Source: Paucihalobacter sp036825875
GTDB taxonomy: Bacteria > Bacteroidota > Bacteroidia > Flavobacteriales > Flavobacteriaceae
Assembly: GCF_036825875.1 (NCBI RefSeq)
Contig: NZ_DAISXK010000008.1
Span: forward strand, 1-64,000
Length of the DNA: 64,000 nt
Reading direction: 5' to 3'
Below, in pieces: positions 32,895 through 41,959 of the stretch. The position numbers and the translations under genes were made by a program. Each line of letters opens with the position of its first letter. The stretch's first letter is position 1. Below the pieces are notes generated by a model. It was given only the letters and a program-made list of their open reading frames with translations, was not told the DNA's origin and ran no database searches.

Positions 32895-35060
32895 ATGATT
32901 AACATCCATTCAAAAACGCTTGAAGACATTGAGTTTCATACCGTACTCAATCAAGTTTCCGAGTATAGTATAACATCTTTAGGTAAGGCAGAAGTTTTAG
33001 GTATTGAACCTATTTCCGATATAAATTTATTAGAGCAATCACTACTTCTCACGAACGAATATCTAGCTTCATTTGCCAATGATAATCGCATTCCAAACCA
33101 CGGGTTTGAACCAATTTCTCACGAAATAAAACTCTTAAATATTGAAAACTCATTTTTAGAAACCCAGAGTTTTAGAAAAATATCGGCCATTTCAGAAACA
33201 TCAAATACCTTAATTAAATTCCTTGAAAAATTTAAAGACTACTACCCTAACCTTTTTGAATTTTCTCAAAGTGTTGAAGTTACAAAGGAAATTATAACCG
33301 AAATTGACGCGATTATAGATAAATACGGTGATGTGAAGGACCGTGCCTCGGATACCCTATATCAATTGCGTCGCGCTGCCAATAGCATTAAAGGAAAAAT
33401 TAATCAGAGTTTTAATGTAGCGCTTACTACAAGCAATGCCAGTGATTATTTAGATGAAATAAAAGAAAGTGTGGTTGACAACCGTCGTGTTTTAGCCGTG
33501 AAATCTATGCATCGTCGCAAAGTGAAAGGCAGTATTATGGGCAATAGCAAAACGGGAAGCATTGTTTACATCGAACCTGAAGCAACTTTTAGATATACAA
33601 GAGAACTTCAAAATTTGGAGTATGACATTAAAGAAGAAATAGAGCGGATTTTAAAACAATTAACCAATTTTTTAAGACCGTTTATTGCACTTCTTAAGGA
33701 TTATCAAACTTTTCTAACAAGTATCGATACAATTTATAGCAAGGCTAAATATGCTAATAGTATCAATGCTGTTTTGCCAGAACGCAATCAGCATATGGAA
33801 TTGTCGCTTATAGATGCCTATCACCCTTTATTGTTAGTTTCTAATAAAAAGCAAAATCAAAAAACCTATCCACAATCTATTAAGCTACATGAAGAAAATA
33901 GAATTATTGTAATTTCTGGACCAAATGCTGGTGGTAAAAGCATTACTTTAAAAACGGTTGGTTTGTTGCAGGTGATGCTTCAAAGTGGTTTACTTATTCC
34001 GGTGCATGAACGTAGTAACGTTTGTTTTTTTGAAAGAATTCTCACGGACATAGGCGATAACCAATCTATTGAAAATCATTTGAGTACTTATAGTTACCGA
34101 CTCAAACAAATGAATTATTTTTTGAAAAAATGCAACGACAAAACCTTGTTTTTAATTGACGAATTTGGCACGGGAAGCGACCCAGAACTAGGTGGCGCTT
34201 TGGCTGAAACTTTTTTAGAAGAGTTTTACCATCGCAATGCCTACGGAATTATCACAACCCACTATTCCAATCTAAAAGTACTAGCGAATGAATTGCCTGC
34301 CATGTTGAATGCCAATATGATGTTTGACGAGAAAAGTCTGGAGCCCATTTACAAGCTCGCCTTAGGTCAAGCTGGCAGTTCTTTCACTTTTGAAGTGGCT
34401 CAAAAAAACGGGATTCCTTTTAGTTTGGTAAATCGTGCCAAAAAGAAAATCGAGCGCGGTAAAGTGCGTTTTGATGCCACCATAGCCAAGCTTCAGAAAG
34501 AACGCAGTAAGCTTGAAAAAACTGAGCAATCTCTCAAGGAAAACGAACGAAAAAAGCAAATTGAAGCCGATAAGCTGGAGGAAACTAATATAAAGATTCA
34601 AAAAAAATTGGAGAGTTACCAAGAACTTTATGACAGCAACCAACGGCTCATTTATCTTGGTCAAAAATTTAATGATATTGCAGATAAGTTTTTTAACAAC
34701 AAACGCAAACGCGAATTGATGGACGATTTGTTTAAATTGGTTCAAGTTGAAAATTCAAAGCGAGAAAAAATTTCTGTCAAACAACGGCAAGTACAAAAGG
34801 ATAAAGAAACCATTGTTAAACGTGAAGCGGAACAAAAGGTAGACCTTATACGCAAACAGAAAAAAGAGGCTAAAATTAAATTAGCAAATAAACCAGAGCC
34901 ACCAAAACCTGTTTTAAAAGTAGGCGATCGTGTACGTATGCATGACGGAAAAGCGGTTGGCAGCATAGACACTATTGAAAAAAATAAGGCTATAGTAAAT
35001 TATGGTATGTTTACAACCAATGTAAATCTTGAATTATTAGAACTAGTGGTAAAAAGTTAG
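32895..35060 (+). CDS. mutS2: MutS2-type ATPase without Smr nuclease domain
   Basis: A 721-residue MutS homolog. The clamp/lever region spans about 1-300, the ABC-type ATPase about 330-520: GPNAGGKSITLKTVGLLQVM (Walker A), LTDIGDNQSIENHLSTYSYR, LIDEFGTGSDPELGGAL (Walker B) and TTHYSNLK. A long coiled coil rich in Lys and Glu fills about 525-660, and a KOW-like beta segment ends the chain (KVGDRVRMHDG). Classical MutS2 (about 780 residues in Bacillus subtilis) ends in a Smr nuclease domain; none follows here. It may control recombination or rescue collided ribosomes as in B. subtilis. The DCC gene starts one base after it. Confidence 0.88.
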   Translation: MINIHSKTLEDIEFHTVLNQVSEYSITSLGKAEVLGIEPISDINLLEQSLLLTNEYLASFANDNRIPNHGFEPISHEIKLLNIENSFLETQSFRKISAISETSNTLIKFLEKFKDYYPNLFEFSQSVEVTKEIITEIDAIIDKYGDVKDRASDTLYQLRRAANSIKGKINQSFNVALTTSNASDYLDEIKESVVDNRRVLAVKSMHRRKVKGSIMGNSKTGSIVYIEPEATFRYTRELQNLEYDIKEEIERILKQLTNFLRPFIALLKDYQTFLTSIDTIYSKAKYANSINAVLPERNQHMELSLIDAYHPLLLVSNKKQNQKTYPQSIKLHEENRIIVISGPNAGGKSITLKTVGLLQVMLQSGLLIPVHERSNVCFFERILTDIGDNQSIENHLSTYSYRLKQMNYFLKKCNDKTLFLIDEFGTGSDPELGGALAETFLEEFYHRNAYGIITTHYSNLKVLANELPAMLNANMMFDEKSLEPIYKLALGQAGSSFTFEVAQKNGIPFSLVNRAKKKIERGKVRFDATIAKLQKERSKLEKTEQSLKENERKKQIEADKLEETNIKIQKKLESYQELYDSNQRLIYLGQKFNDIADKFFNNKRKRELMDDLFKLVQVENSKREKISVKQRQVQKDKETIVKREAEQKVDLIRKQKKEAKIKLANKPEPPKPVLKVGDRVRMHDGKAVGSIDTIEKNKAIVNYGMFTTNVNLELLELVVKS

Positions 35061-35061
35061 A

Positions 35062-35478
35062 ATGGCATATATTCCAAAACATAAAAATCTTATATTATTT
35101 GACGGTGTTTGCAACCTCTGTAATAACAGTGTGCAGTTTGTAATTAAACGCGATAAAAAGAATAAGTTTCTTTTCACGGCCTTACAAGGAGAAACGGCCA
35201 CAGCTGTTTTAAAAGAATTTAGAATTGACAACAGTAAAATAGACTCCATCATATTGTATGAGCCAGCTAGAGGTGTTTCTTTAAAATCAACTGCCGCTTT
35301 GAAAATTGCGTCCAAAATGGGTTTTCCTATAAATTTATTGGCTGTGTTTTTAATTGTTCCAGCGTTTATTCGAAATTGGGTGTATGATTATATAGCGAAA
35401 AATCGTTACCAATGGTATGGCAAACAAGACAATTGTATGATACCTACCCCGGAATTAAAAGAAAAGTTTCTTCCATAA
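35062..35478 (+). CDS. DCC-family (DUF393) thiol-disulfide-oxidoreductase-like protein
   Basis: A 138-residue protein with the family hallmark near the N-terminus, LILFDGVCNLCNNSVQFVIK, where D-G-V-C-x-x-C gives the family its name. Conserved ALQGETATAVL and YEPARGVSLKSTAALKI blocks follow, with a hydrophobic stretch (INLLAVFLIVPAFIRNWVYDYI). A thioredoxin-like redox role is suggested by the CxxC, but no substrate is known. It sits one base after mutS2, so they share a transcript that ends at the terminator immediately downstream. Confidence 0.88.
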   Translation: MAYIPKHKNLILFDGVCNLCNNSVQFVIKRDKKNKFLFTALQGETATAVLKEFRIDNSKIDSIILYEPARGVSLKSTAALKIASKMGFPINLLAVFLIVPAFIRNWVYDYIAKNRYQWYGKQDNCMIPTPELKEKFLP

Positions 35479-35505
35479 AAAAAGCCCTCGAGTAAAGGGC
35501 TTTTT
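35479..35505 (+). terminator. Bidirectional intrinsic terminator
   Basis: AAAAAGCCCT (35479-35488) pairs perfectly with AGGGCTTTTT (35496-35505) around a 7-nt loop, starting at the DCC stop codon. The A-run on the left makes it functional from both strands. The 248 bases beyond it, up to 35753, show no gene or clear signal. Confidence 0.9.
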
Positions 35506-35753
35506 CTAATTTAACAACTAACTTAAAAACTAATTTAACCTATTCAAAATAAAAATTTGTTGAAATATTATTGAGGGAATAATATTGATTAATAGCACAT
35601 TATATTGATATTGTAAATGTACTTCAAGTGTTTAATTTGAAAGCAAGATTCTCGATATATGGCGCTAAATAATTGTTGAATAAAATCCTTATGCAGAATT
35701 CTTCTATAAAATGCACTCATTAATGGGTTGTATAACAACTTAATGTAACTATT

Positions 35754-36914
35754 TTATTTCAAGCTTTTCAAAATAAACTCCAAATTATTGTTGGCGTTAT
35801 CATTTGTAAAATAAGCATCGGTATAATGTTTAGGCTTAATAGCTAGACCTAGGGTTTGTAGTTTCTTGATAGTTTCCAAATATTCTATTGAAGACTTGCC
35901 TGTTAGTAATAATCCCAAATCACCACCATTTTTGGCATAATTATATACAGTAGTTAAACCAGATAAATATAAGTGGTCTTTGGTAAAACCGCCACCGCGA
36001 TGCACCCGAAGCGTAATGCCAAAAGCCTTATCTTTATTTAGCTTATGCTGACTATAAAGCAAATCGAAAGTATCAGCGAAAGTAAATCCTTTGTGTAAAC
36101 TGTCAACAGCAATTACGCGGTACGACAATTCTTTTAATCGTTCAATGGTTAAGCAACCGCTCATAAATTCGGAATAGACTGCTAAGCCTTCTTGCGTTTC
36201 TACATTATTCGGAAAGCCGTTCGCAAATATTTTTAAAGGCTGCTCAAAAGCATTAAAGGTTGTTACTAAGTGAACACCAATTTCATGATTGGCCAAAACC
36301 TTGAGTTGGTTTTTGCTAAACTTATGATTTTTTCGTAATACCAGCATTTTTGAATTACTCAATACCATAGCGGCGGCTGATAGGTTATTTGATAATTTTA
36401 CCGTGTAATTGAAATCGTATCGCTCGGAAAAATCCTCAAAATAAGCCTTTGCATCGTACACATTATATAGAGGCAGTAAATCTTCATCAAATTCAGAATC
36501 ACTAAAGCGCAGTATAAAATTAGCGTTGTCAATACTGCGTTGGGTTGGCGAACCAAAGCTTTTTAAGCTGTTGTAATAAAATTTTCGTCCTTGGCCAATG
36601 GTTTGAATGCACTCAACTAAACCAGAATATTCGTAAATAATGTCTTCGTAAAGCTGTTTAATGTCTTCATCCTGAATGCGCTCAAGTCGCTGCGAAAAAA
36701 ACAATCGGTGTAATTTGTACCCATTGAATTTGATTTTCGGGTATTTAAGTTTTGGTTCGTAGGTATATTTTGAACTGAAAAATTGCTTTTTTTCGCTTTC
36801 AATATTTTGCGGATTGATATAATTAAGCAATTCAATATTTTTAACCAATCGGTTGAGATTGGCATCGATTTCAAATAAGTGTTGAAATTCGTCGGTAGTT
36901 TTTATTTGAGACAT
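35754..36914 (-). CDS. DUF1704 / QEGLA-motif zincin-like peptidase
   Basis: A 386-residue protein with a zinc-peptidase core: HEIGVH (210-215, HExxxH) and TQEGLAVYSE (240-249), whose Glu242 is the probable third ligand. This is the family called flavohemoglobin expression-modulating QEGLA proteins; DUF1704 is also the domain of the eukaryotic MATCAP tubulin tyrosine carboxypeptidases. A carboxypeptidase-type reaction is therefore plausible but unproven in bacteria. It is last in a tight operon with an ATP-grasp ligase, a helical protein and an N-formylglutamate amidohydrolase-like enzyme. No signal peptide, so cytosolic. Confidence 0.85.
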   Translation of the reverse strand: MSQIKTTDEFQHLFEIDANLNRLVKNIELLNYINPQNIESEKKQFFSSKYTYEPKLKYPKIKFNGYKLHRLFFSQRLERIQDEDIKQLYEDIIYEYSGLVECIQTIGQGRKFYYNSLKSFGSPTQRSIDNANFILRFSDSEFDEDLLPLYNVYDAKAYFEDFSERYDFNYTVKLSNNLSAAAMVLSNSKMLVLRKNHKFSKNQLKVLANHEIGVHLVTTFNAFEQPLKIFANGFPNNVETQEGLAVYSEFMSGCLTIERLKELSYRVIAVDSLHKGFTFADTFDLLYSQHKLNKDKAFGITLRVHRGGGFTKDHLYLSGLTTVYNYAKNGGDLGLLLTGKSSIEYLETIKKLQTLGLAIKPKHYTDAYFTNDNANNNLEFILKSLK

Positions 36915-36919
36915 TTTAT

Positions 36920-37753
36920 TTAATTACTAAAAGCCTTTATAAATTCTTTGGCGTGTTTTGGAATTCTATTTTTCAGTTCATTTCGCACAGCGGCTACAAC
37001 TTCTGGATAAATAATTTGTTGGTATTCATCACAATACACTTTTGCGATTTCGGTTGCCAAAACTAAGGTATTTTCAAAATTAAAACTTATATGTTTTAAA
37101 AAATATCCATTGCCACAAAAGGTGTCGTTAATTTTAGCCGTCTGTTGAATATTATTTGGTAGTTTAATTTCGGATAGACTTTTCCGCCATAATTCAACTT
37201 GATTGCCAAATTTATCGTTGTTGATATTTGTGGTACCTAAATTCCATGTTGGCACTTCCCTATCCCAACGTTGCCAATTATAACTGTGCATATCATATAC
37301 TACGCAATGTTTGAACTGGTGTTCTAATTGGTTTAATAGTGCATCCACTACATTGTAGAAATTTTGATGTTTTGTAATACTTCGTTGTTTTTGTTCTTTA
37401 GATAGCGGTGTTTTCCAAAGTTGTTTTCCCCATGCTGTAATAAAAACCGCTTCTTCAGGTGTTCTATTTAAATCGTATTCAAATCGTGAATCCATAGAAG
37501 CCAACACAATTGGTTGGGTATCTATCATGCGTTTGGTTTCGGGGTCTTCTTCGTACCAACGATCGTATTCGGTGTGCAAACAAGCTTCCCACAGTTCTTT
37601 TCTAAACTGATGGCCATCATGAATGGCAGCACATAAGTAAGGAACGTAAGTATCAATTTTTAAAGTGAAGCTATAATCGTTAGATACTGCATAAAAAGTT
37701 TTAGCTTTATCAATTTTGGAAATAATTTCGTCAACAGATAGTTTTTGCATCAT
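36920..37753 (-). CDS. N-formylglutamate amidohydrolase-like enzyme
   Basis: A 277-residue protein of the N-formylglutamate amidohydrolase (FGase) family, recognised by CAAIHDGHQFR with the zinc His, LASMDSRFEYDLNRTPEEAVF (Arg-Glu-substrate region) and VVYDMHSYNWQR with a second His. The family removes acyl or formyl groups from glutamate and also includes amidases of unknown substrate. No histidine-degradation (hut) genes lie here, so a link to the neighbouring ATP-grasp ligase and zincin is more likely. It starts directly after the helical-protein stop and ends five bases before the DUF1704 start, so the three are co-translated. Confidence 0.85.
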   Translation of the reverse strand: MMQKLSVDEIISKIDKAKTFYAVSNDYSFTLKIDTYVPYLCAAIHDGHQFRKELWEACLHTEYDRWYEEDPETKRMIDTQPIVLASMDSRFEYDLNRTPEEAVFITAWGKQLWKTPLSKEQKQRSITKHQNFYNVVDALLNQLEHQFKHCVVYDMHSYNWQRWDREVPTWNLGTTNINNDKFGNQVELWRKSLSEIKLPNNIQQTAKINDTFCGNGYFLKHISFNFENTLVLATEIAKVYCDEYQQIIYPEVVAAVRNELKNRIPKHAKEFIKAFSN

Positions 37754-38074
37754 CTATTTTAAAATTTTTTTCAAAAACAACATCATGTTGCGCTCAAGAA
37801 TATTATAATCGTGATCAGCTTGAAACATCTGTTTGATTTCAAGCAGTAATGTATCAATTTGTTTAGAAGTAAAATTGTAATGATCTAATCCTTTTTGAAT
37901 TTTCTCTAAGCATTGATAATCATTATCTGACTTAAATTCGTCATGAATCTTCTGGAAAGTTTGCATGTTTACCTTTGAAATGATCGCATTGCGTTCCTCA
38001 TTCGATTCATTAAAATCTGAATGCGCCGCAAATAGAAGTATATAAGCTATTAACTCGTTTTTTGTCCAATGCAT
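37754..38074 (-). CDS. Small helical protein of unknown function
   Basis: A 106-residue, charged, all-helical protein (MHWTKNELIAYILLFAAHSD ... MQTFQKIHDEFKSDNDYQCLEKIQ). The length and spacing of helices recall TerB-like domains, and Asp/Asn/Glu after the first helix (SDFNESNEE) fit that idea, but I cannot confirm it. It is packed between the ATP-grasp ligase (12 bases away) and the FGase-like enzyme (0 bases), so it probably works as an accessory subunit of that module. Confidence 0.65.
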   Translation of the reverse strand: MHWTKNELIAYILLFAAHSDFNESNEERNAIISKVNMQTFQKIHDEFKSDNDYQCLEKIQKGLDHYNFTSKQIDTLLLEIKQMFQADHDYNILERNMMLFLKKILK

Positions 38075-38086
38075 GATTAAGAATTT

Positions 38087-39124
38087 TTAAGCGTCTTCAA
38101 CAGTTTTTCTCAGTCTGGCACGACGGTCGAATTTTTGAAGCTTGTCCAGAACTTTGCTTTCAACAAAATCTATAACACGTTCTTCAACTTTCACCTTTGG
38201 TTTATAAACCTTATTAATATAAGTTATACCGCCCGGTGACATCACATTTACTTCAACTAATTTACCTCCAATAACGTCGATACCCACAAAGTATAAACCG
38301 TCTTTCACTAATTTAGGACCTATTTGTTTACATAAGTCCTTCTCTTCCTTAGATAAAACGTGTTTGGCAATGCTTCCGCCAGCCGATACATTTGACCTAT
38401 GATCATCATTGCCTGGAATACGTCGCATAGCACCAATCGGTTCGCCGTTTAGAAGAAGAATTCGAACATCTCCTTGATCGGCACCTTCAATATAATCTTG
38501 TAAAATGACGTAGTTGGAAGAGCCATCAGAATTTGAGATATAAAAATCTAGTAGCGAATTGATATTACTCATCGCCGATTTCTCAATTAAAATTACACCT
38601 GAACCACCATAGCCATTAAGTGGTTTCAGAATCATTTTGTCTGCTTTAGAATCTCTAATTTGCTTGATCAGATACTTTTTGTTTTTGGAGACATGAGTAT
38701 TCGGAATAATATTGCTGTGTGCATCGCCAAAAGCAGCGGTATATAGCTTGTTATTGGCTTCACGCATACCTTCCAAGGAGTTTACAATAAATACATCGTC
38801 TTTTACAGAATCTAAAAAATTAAGCATAATAGGATCTAACGGTGGATTGGCTCTAAAGAAAATAGCATCAAAACCAGCCAATGGTAGCATTTCTTCGCGC
38901 AGAGTAACTTTATTATAGAATGTTTTTAGTCCGCTTGGCACCTTATCCATTCTTGTGATAACATTACAAAATGCATTGGTAACACTATCTCTAATCGTAA
39001 GATTGGCAGGCGTACACATGGCAACACCATGATCACGTCTAACACATTCTTTAATAAGTGCTAAACTGGTATCATTTTCTGCATCGATTGTGTCCCAAGG
39101 ATACATTATAAAACAAATATTCAT
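38087..39124 (-). CDS. Glutathione-synthetase-like ATP-grasp ligase
   Basis: A 345-residue enzyme close to GshB: N-terminal ICFIMYPWDTIDAENDTSLA, ATP-binding DKMILKPLNGYGGSGVILIE, VILQDYIEGADQGDVRILL and the metal site GLYFVGIDVIGGKLVEVNVM. It joins a carboxylate to an amine using ATP. No glutamate-cysteine ligase is nearby, and bshA at 46384 shows that bacillithiol is this cell's low-molecular thiol, so true glutathione synthesis is doubtful. It probably adds an amino acid to a peptide or metabolite. It leads the four-gene operon and lies 54 bases after the symporter gene. Confidence 0.87.
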   Translation of the reverse strand: MNICFIMYPWDTIDAENDTSLALIKECVRRDHGVAMCTPANLTIRDSVTNAFCNVITRMDKVPSGLKTFYNKVTLREEMLPLAGFDAIFFRANPPLDPIMLNFLDSVKDDVFIVNSLEGMREANNKLYTAAFGDAHSNIIPNTHVSKNKKYLIKQIRDSKADKMILKPLNGYGGSGVILIEKSAMSNINSLLDFYISNSDGSSNYVILQDYIEGADQGDVRILLLNGEPIGAMRRIPGNDDHRSNVSAGGSIAKHVLSKEEKDLCKQIGPKLVKDGLYFVGIDVIGGKLVEVNVMSPGGITYINKVYKPKVKVEERVIDFVESKVLDKLQKFDRRARLRKTVEDA

Positions 39125-39178
39125 CTGATTAATTTTAATTCGTTTAAATATAAAATAAATATGTTAACAATGAAGAAT

Positions 39179-40624
39179 TTAAGAGTCTAAATCGAACGTT
39201 TCGGTAGGATTTTTAGAGGGGTCATAATCCATCATATTTTCACCATCGGCAATAATAGAACAAACAGTAGCATCACCAGTAACATTAACTACCGTTCTAA
39301 ACATATCCAAAATTCTATCTACAGGAAAGATTATGGCAATCCAAGCTGGATTTAAACCAACAGAATCTAAAACTATTATTAACATAACCAGTCCGGCACT
39401 TGGCACCGCGGCGGATCCAATAGACGCCAAAGTAGCCGTTAAAACTACGGTTAATTGCTGACCTAGAGTTAAATCAATCATGTGCATTTGAGCCAAAAAC
39501 ACAACCGCAATGGCTTGGTACAAACTCGTACCATCCATGTTTACTGTCGCGCCTATAGGCAGAACAAAACTGCTGATTTTTTTGCTTACGCCTAGGTTAT
39601 TTTCAACACATTCCATTGTAACTGGTAATGTTGCCGCACTGCTGGAAGTTGAAAATGCTAAGGTTTGTGCAGGGCTCATTGCTTTGAAGAAGCCGGCATA
39701 GGGAATTTTCTTCACGAAGGTTTTAAGTATAAGTGGGTAAACGGCAAAAATCATTAGCAACAATCCTCCTAAAACAGTTAGTGAATACCAACTTAATCCT
39801 TTAAATATTTCTATAACTTTACCTACATCATTACCTGCCATTTTGCTGACAACTCCGGCCAATAAGGCAAAAACAAAAAATGGTGCAGCCTGCATGACTA
39901 AATCAACCATCTTTAAAAAGACTTCATTTATGCCATCTACCAAATTTAACACCGGTTGCGACTTTTGATCTGGTATAAAAAGCAAACAGACCCCGAAAAA
40001 TATTGCAAAGAATATAATTTGAAGCATTAAACCATTGTTAGACAAAGAATAAAAAAAGTTGTCAGGAACAATATCTACCAAAGGTTGTAGTGGCGTTACA
40101 TCTTTGCGTTTGGTTGCCGTATCTAATTTTTCGGAAATGGAAGCTTCCTTTAATTCGCTTTTGGTGAGTTTCGAAATTTCTTGAGCCCGCTCAAAAAAGT
40201 CAGGATCTTGAAGGTAGTTAATACCATCTTTCACCTCATATCCTTGCGAGGATGCCCATATTTCGTAACTAATCCTATTGTCTATTCGGCTTTGCTCATC
40301 TATTAATTTTCCAGGTTTTATAATGTTTACAAGTAGCAGTCCTAATCCGATAGCCATTACGGTTGTCAGTAAATAAATCAGCAAAGTTTTACCTCCCATT
40401 CTCCCCAAACTAGAAGGATCGCCAATATTGGCCACACCACTAATAATGGAAAATAAAACCAACGGTACGGCAATCAGTTTAAGTAAATTGATGAAAATCG
40501 TACCAAACGGATCAATCCAGTTGATGGTAAAGGCGCTCCAACCTAAGGAACTTGAGACTAAGGCCCAAATAATACCCAAAACCATTCCGATGATAATCTT
40601 CCAGTGTAATGCTAGTTTTTTCAT
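39179..40624 (-). CDS. Dicarboxylate/amino-acid:cation symporter (DAACS family)
   Basis: A 481-residue membrane transporter related to GltP/GltT and DctA, coupling glutamate, aspartate or dicarboxylate uptake to H+ or Na+. Hallmarks: the Ser-rich hairpin STSSSAATLPVTMECV, the NMDGTSLYQAIAVVFLAQ motif and GSAAVPSAGLVML. About eight membrane segments surround two re-entrant loops. An insertion of about 80 hydrophilic residues (about 110-190) follows TM3, larger than in GltP. A glutamate substrate would fit the downstream ligase/FGase module 54 bases away, but co-transcription is uncertain. Confidence 0.9.
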   Translation of the reverse strand: MKKLALHWKIIIGMVLGIIWALVSSSLGWSAFTINWIDPFGTIFINLLKLIAVPLVLFSIISGVANIGDPSSLGRMGGKTLLIYLLTTVMAIGLGLLLVNIIKPGKLIDEQSRIDNRISYEIWASSQGYEVKDGINYLQDPDFFERAQEISKLTKSELKEASISEKLDTATKRKDVTPLQPLVDIVPDNFFYSLSNNGLMLQIIFFAIFFGVCLLFIPDQKSQPVLNLVDGINEVFLKMVDLVMQAAPFFVFALLAGVVSKMAGNDVGKVIEIFKGLSWYSLTVLGGLLLMIFAVYPLILKTFVKKIPYAGFFKAMSPAQTLAFSTSSSAATLPVTMECVENNLGVSKKISSFVLPIGATVNMDGTSLYQAIAVVFLAQMHMIDLTLGQQLTVVLTATLASIGSAAVPSAGLVMLIIVLDSVGLNPAWIAIIFPVDRILDMFRTVVNVTGDATVCSIIADGENMMDYDPSKNPTETFDLDS

Positions 40625-40633
40625 AAGCCATAT

Positions 40634-40653
40634 ATTCCTGCGAAGGCAGGAAT
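40634..40653. repeat. REP-like palindromic unit (ATTCCTGC ... GCAGGAAT)
   Basis: ATTCCTGC-gaag-GCAGGAAT is a perfect 8-bp stem with a 4-nt loop, upstream of the symporter start. It is GC-rich for this genome. The arm, translated in one frame, gives LRRQES, a peptide string typical of dispersed bacterial repeat elements. A second copy lies 81 bp away. Confidence 0.7.
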
Positions 40654-40708
40654 CTCGTAATTATTTATTTAGTTTTATAAATTGGTAGATTTATCTCAAA
40701 TAGAAACA

Positions 40709-41779
40709 CTACCAAACCTTAGACTCCTGCCTGCGCAAGAGTGTGTAATCTGCTATCACCAATGCCGCCATAGCCTCAACAATGGGCACCGCTCTGGGAA
40801 CCACACAAGGATCGTGACGCCCTTTGCCCTGCATTTCAACAATATTTCCGTTAGCGTCTAAGGCATCTTGTTTTTGAATAACCGTAGCAACAGGTTTAAA
40901 AGCTACTTTAAAATAAATATCCATGCCATTACTAATACCACCTTGAATTCCTCCTGAATTGTTAGTTTTCGTACTTCCATCGTTATTAAACAAATCGTTG
41001 TGTTCACTACCTTTCATTTTGGTTCCGTGAAATCCACTGCCGTATTCAAAACCTTTAACAGCATTAATTGACAACATGGCTTTGCCTAATTCGGCATGTA
41101 ATTTGTCAAAAACTGGTTCGCCTAAACCAACGGGAACATTTTGAATAACACAACTTACCGTGCCACCGATGGTATCGCCCTCTTTTCTTATAGCTTTGAT
41201 TTTATCTTTCATTTGCTGGGCCAATTCGGCATCTGGACAACGCACGTCATTGTTTTCAATTTCCTCAAAATTGAGATCTTGATAAGGTTTTAACAATTCA
41301 ATATCTCCCACAGAACTTGTATAGGCCGTAATTTTAATATCCTTTAATAATTGTTTGGCAATAGCTCCAGCTACTACTCTACTGGCAGTTTCTCTGGCTG
41401 AGCTGCGACCGCCTCCGCGGTAATCGCGAACTCCATATTTTTGATCGTAGGTGTAATCGGCGTGGCTCGGCCTGTAAACATCTTTTATATGGGAATAGTC
41501 TTTAGATTTTTGATTGGTATTTGTAATTTGAAATGCGATGGGGGTACCTGTGGTAACGCCTTCAAATATTCCTGATAAAAATTCGACTTCGTCAGGCTCT
41601 TTGCGTTGGGTAACAATTTCAGATTGACCTGGTTTACGACGGTTGAGTTCATATTGAATTTTTTCTAAATCGATGACTATCCCTGACGGACAACCATCAA
41701 TAATACCACCAATTGAAGTACCGTGCGACTCACCAAAAGTGGTAAGTGTATATAATTTTCCATAGGAATTTCCTGCCAT
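40709..41779 (-). CDS. aroC: Chorismate synthase
   Basis: A 356-residue enzyme converting EPSP to chorismate, the last common step of aromatic biosynthesis, with reduced FMN. Conserved blocks: GNSYGKLYTLTTFGESHG at the N-terminus, RRKPGQSEIVTQRKEPDEV, YRGGGRSSARETASRVVAGA and GRHDPCVVPRAVPIVEAMAA. The last ten residues, LLRRQESKVW, come from a REP-like palindrome (40723-40742) rather than from normal aroC sequence, so the repeat has become the C-terminus. The essential core is complete, so it should be active. It is alone, divergent from the LpxH-like gene. Confidence 0.95.
   Translation of the reverse strand: MAGNSYGKLYTLTTFGESHGTSIGGIIDGCPSGIVIDLEKIQYELNRRKPGQSEIVTQRKEPDEVEFLSGIFEGVTTGTPIAFQITNTNQKSKDYSHIKDVYRPSHADYTYDQKYGVRDYRGGGRSSARETASRVVAGAIAKQLLKDIKITAYTSSVGDIELLKPYQDLNFEEIENNDVRCPDAELAQQMKDKIKAIRKEGDTIGGTVSCVIQNVPVGLGEPVFDKLHAELGKAMLSINAVKGFEYGSGFHGTKMKGSEHNDLFNNDGSTKTNNSGGIQGGISNGMDIYFKVAFKPVATVIQKQDALDANGNIVEMQGKGRHDPCVVPRAVPIVEAMAALVIADYTLLRRQESKVW
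40723..40742. repeat. Second REP-like unit, inside the 3' end of aroC
   Basis: ACTCCTGC-ctgc-GCAAGAGT is an 8-bp stem with one G-T pair, a diverged copy of the unit at 40634. It encodes the Leu-Arg-Arg-Gln-Glu-Ser residues of the aroC tail. Confidence 0.65.
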
Positions 41780-41959
41780 TTCTTAGAATTTAATGCTAAA
41801 GTAAATGTATTATCACAGAAACAAAAATTGAAATCATAATTCTATTTCATAAATAGAATTTTTAGATAACATAAACTTAACGCATTACTCACAATATCTT
41901 AATTAACAATTAATCATTAAGTAATCTAAGCATCTGTTATTTGTAATAAATTTTTTACA

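Noticed and set aside
34362..34972. Leftward frames of 127 and 76 codons inside mutS2
   Set aside because: They are antisense to the highly regular coiled-coil region of mutS2, where low codon diversity leaves the reverse frames open.
38087..39124. Calling the ATP-grasp enzyme a true glutathione synthetase
   Set aside because: No gshA is near, bacillithiol synthesis is present (bshA), and the operon partners do not belong to glutathione metabolism; only family-level similarity is claimed.
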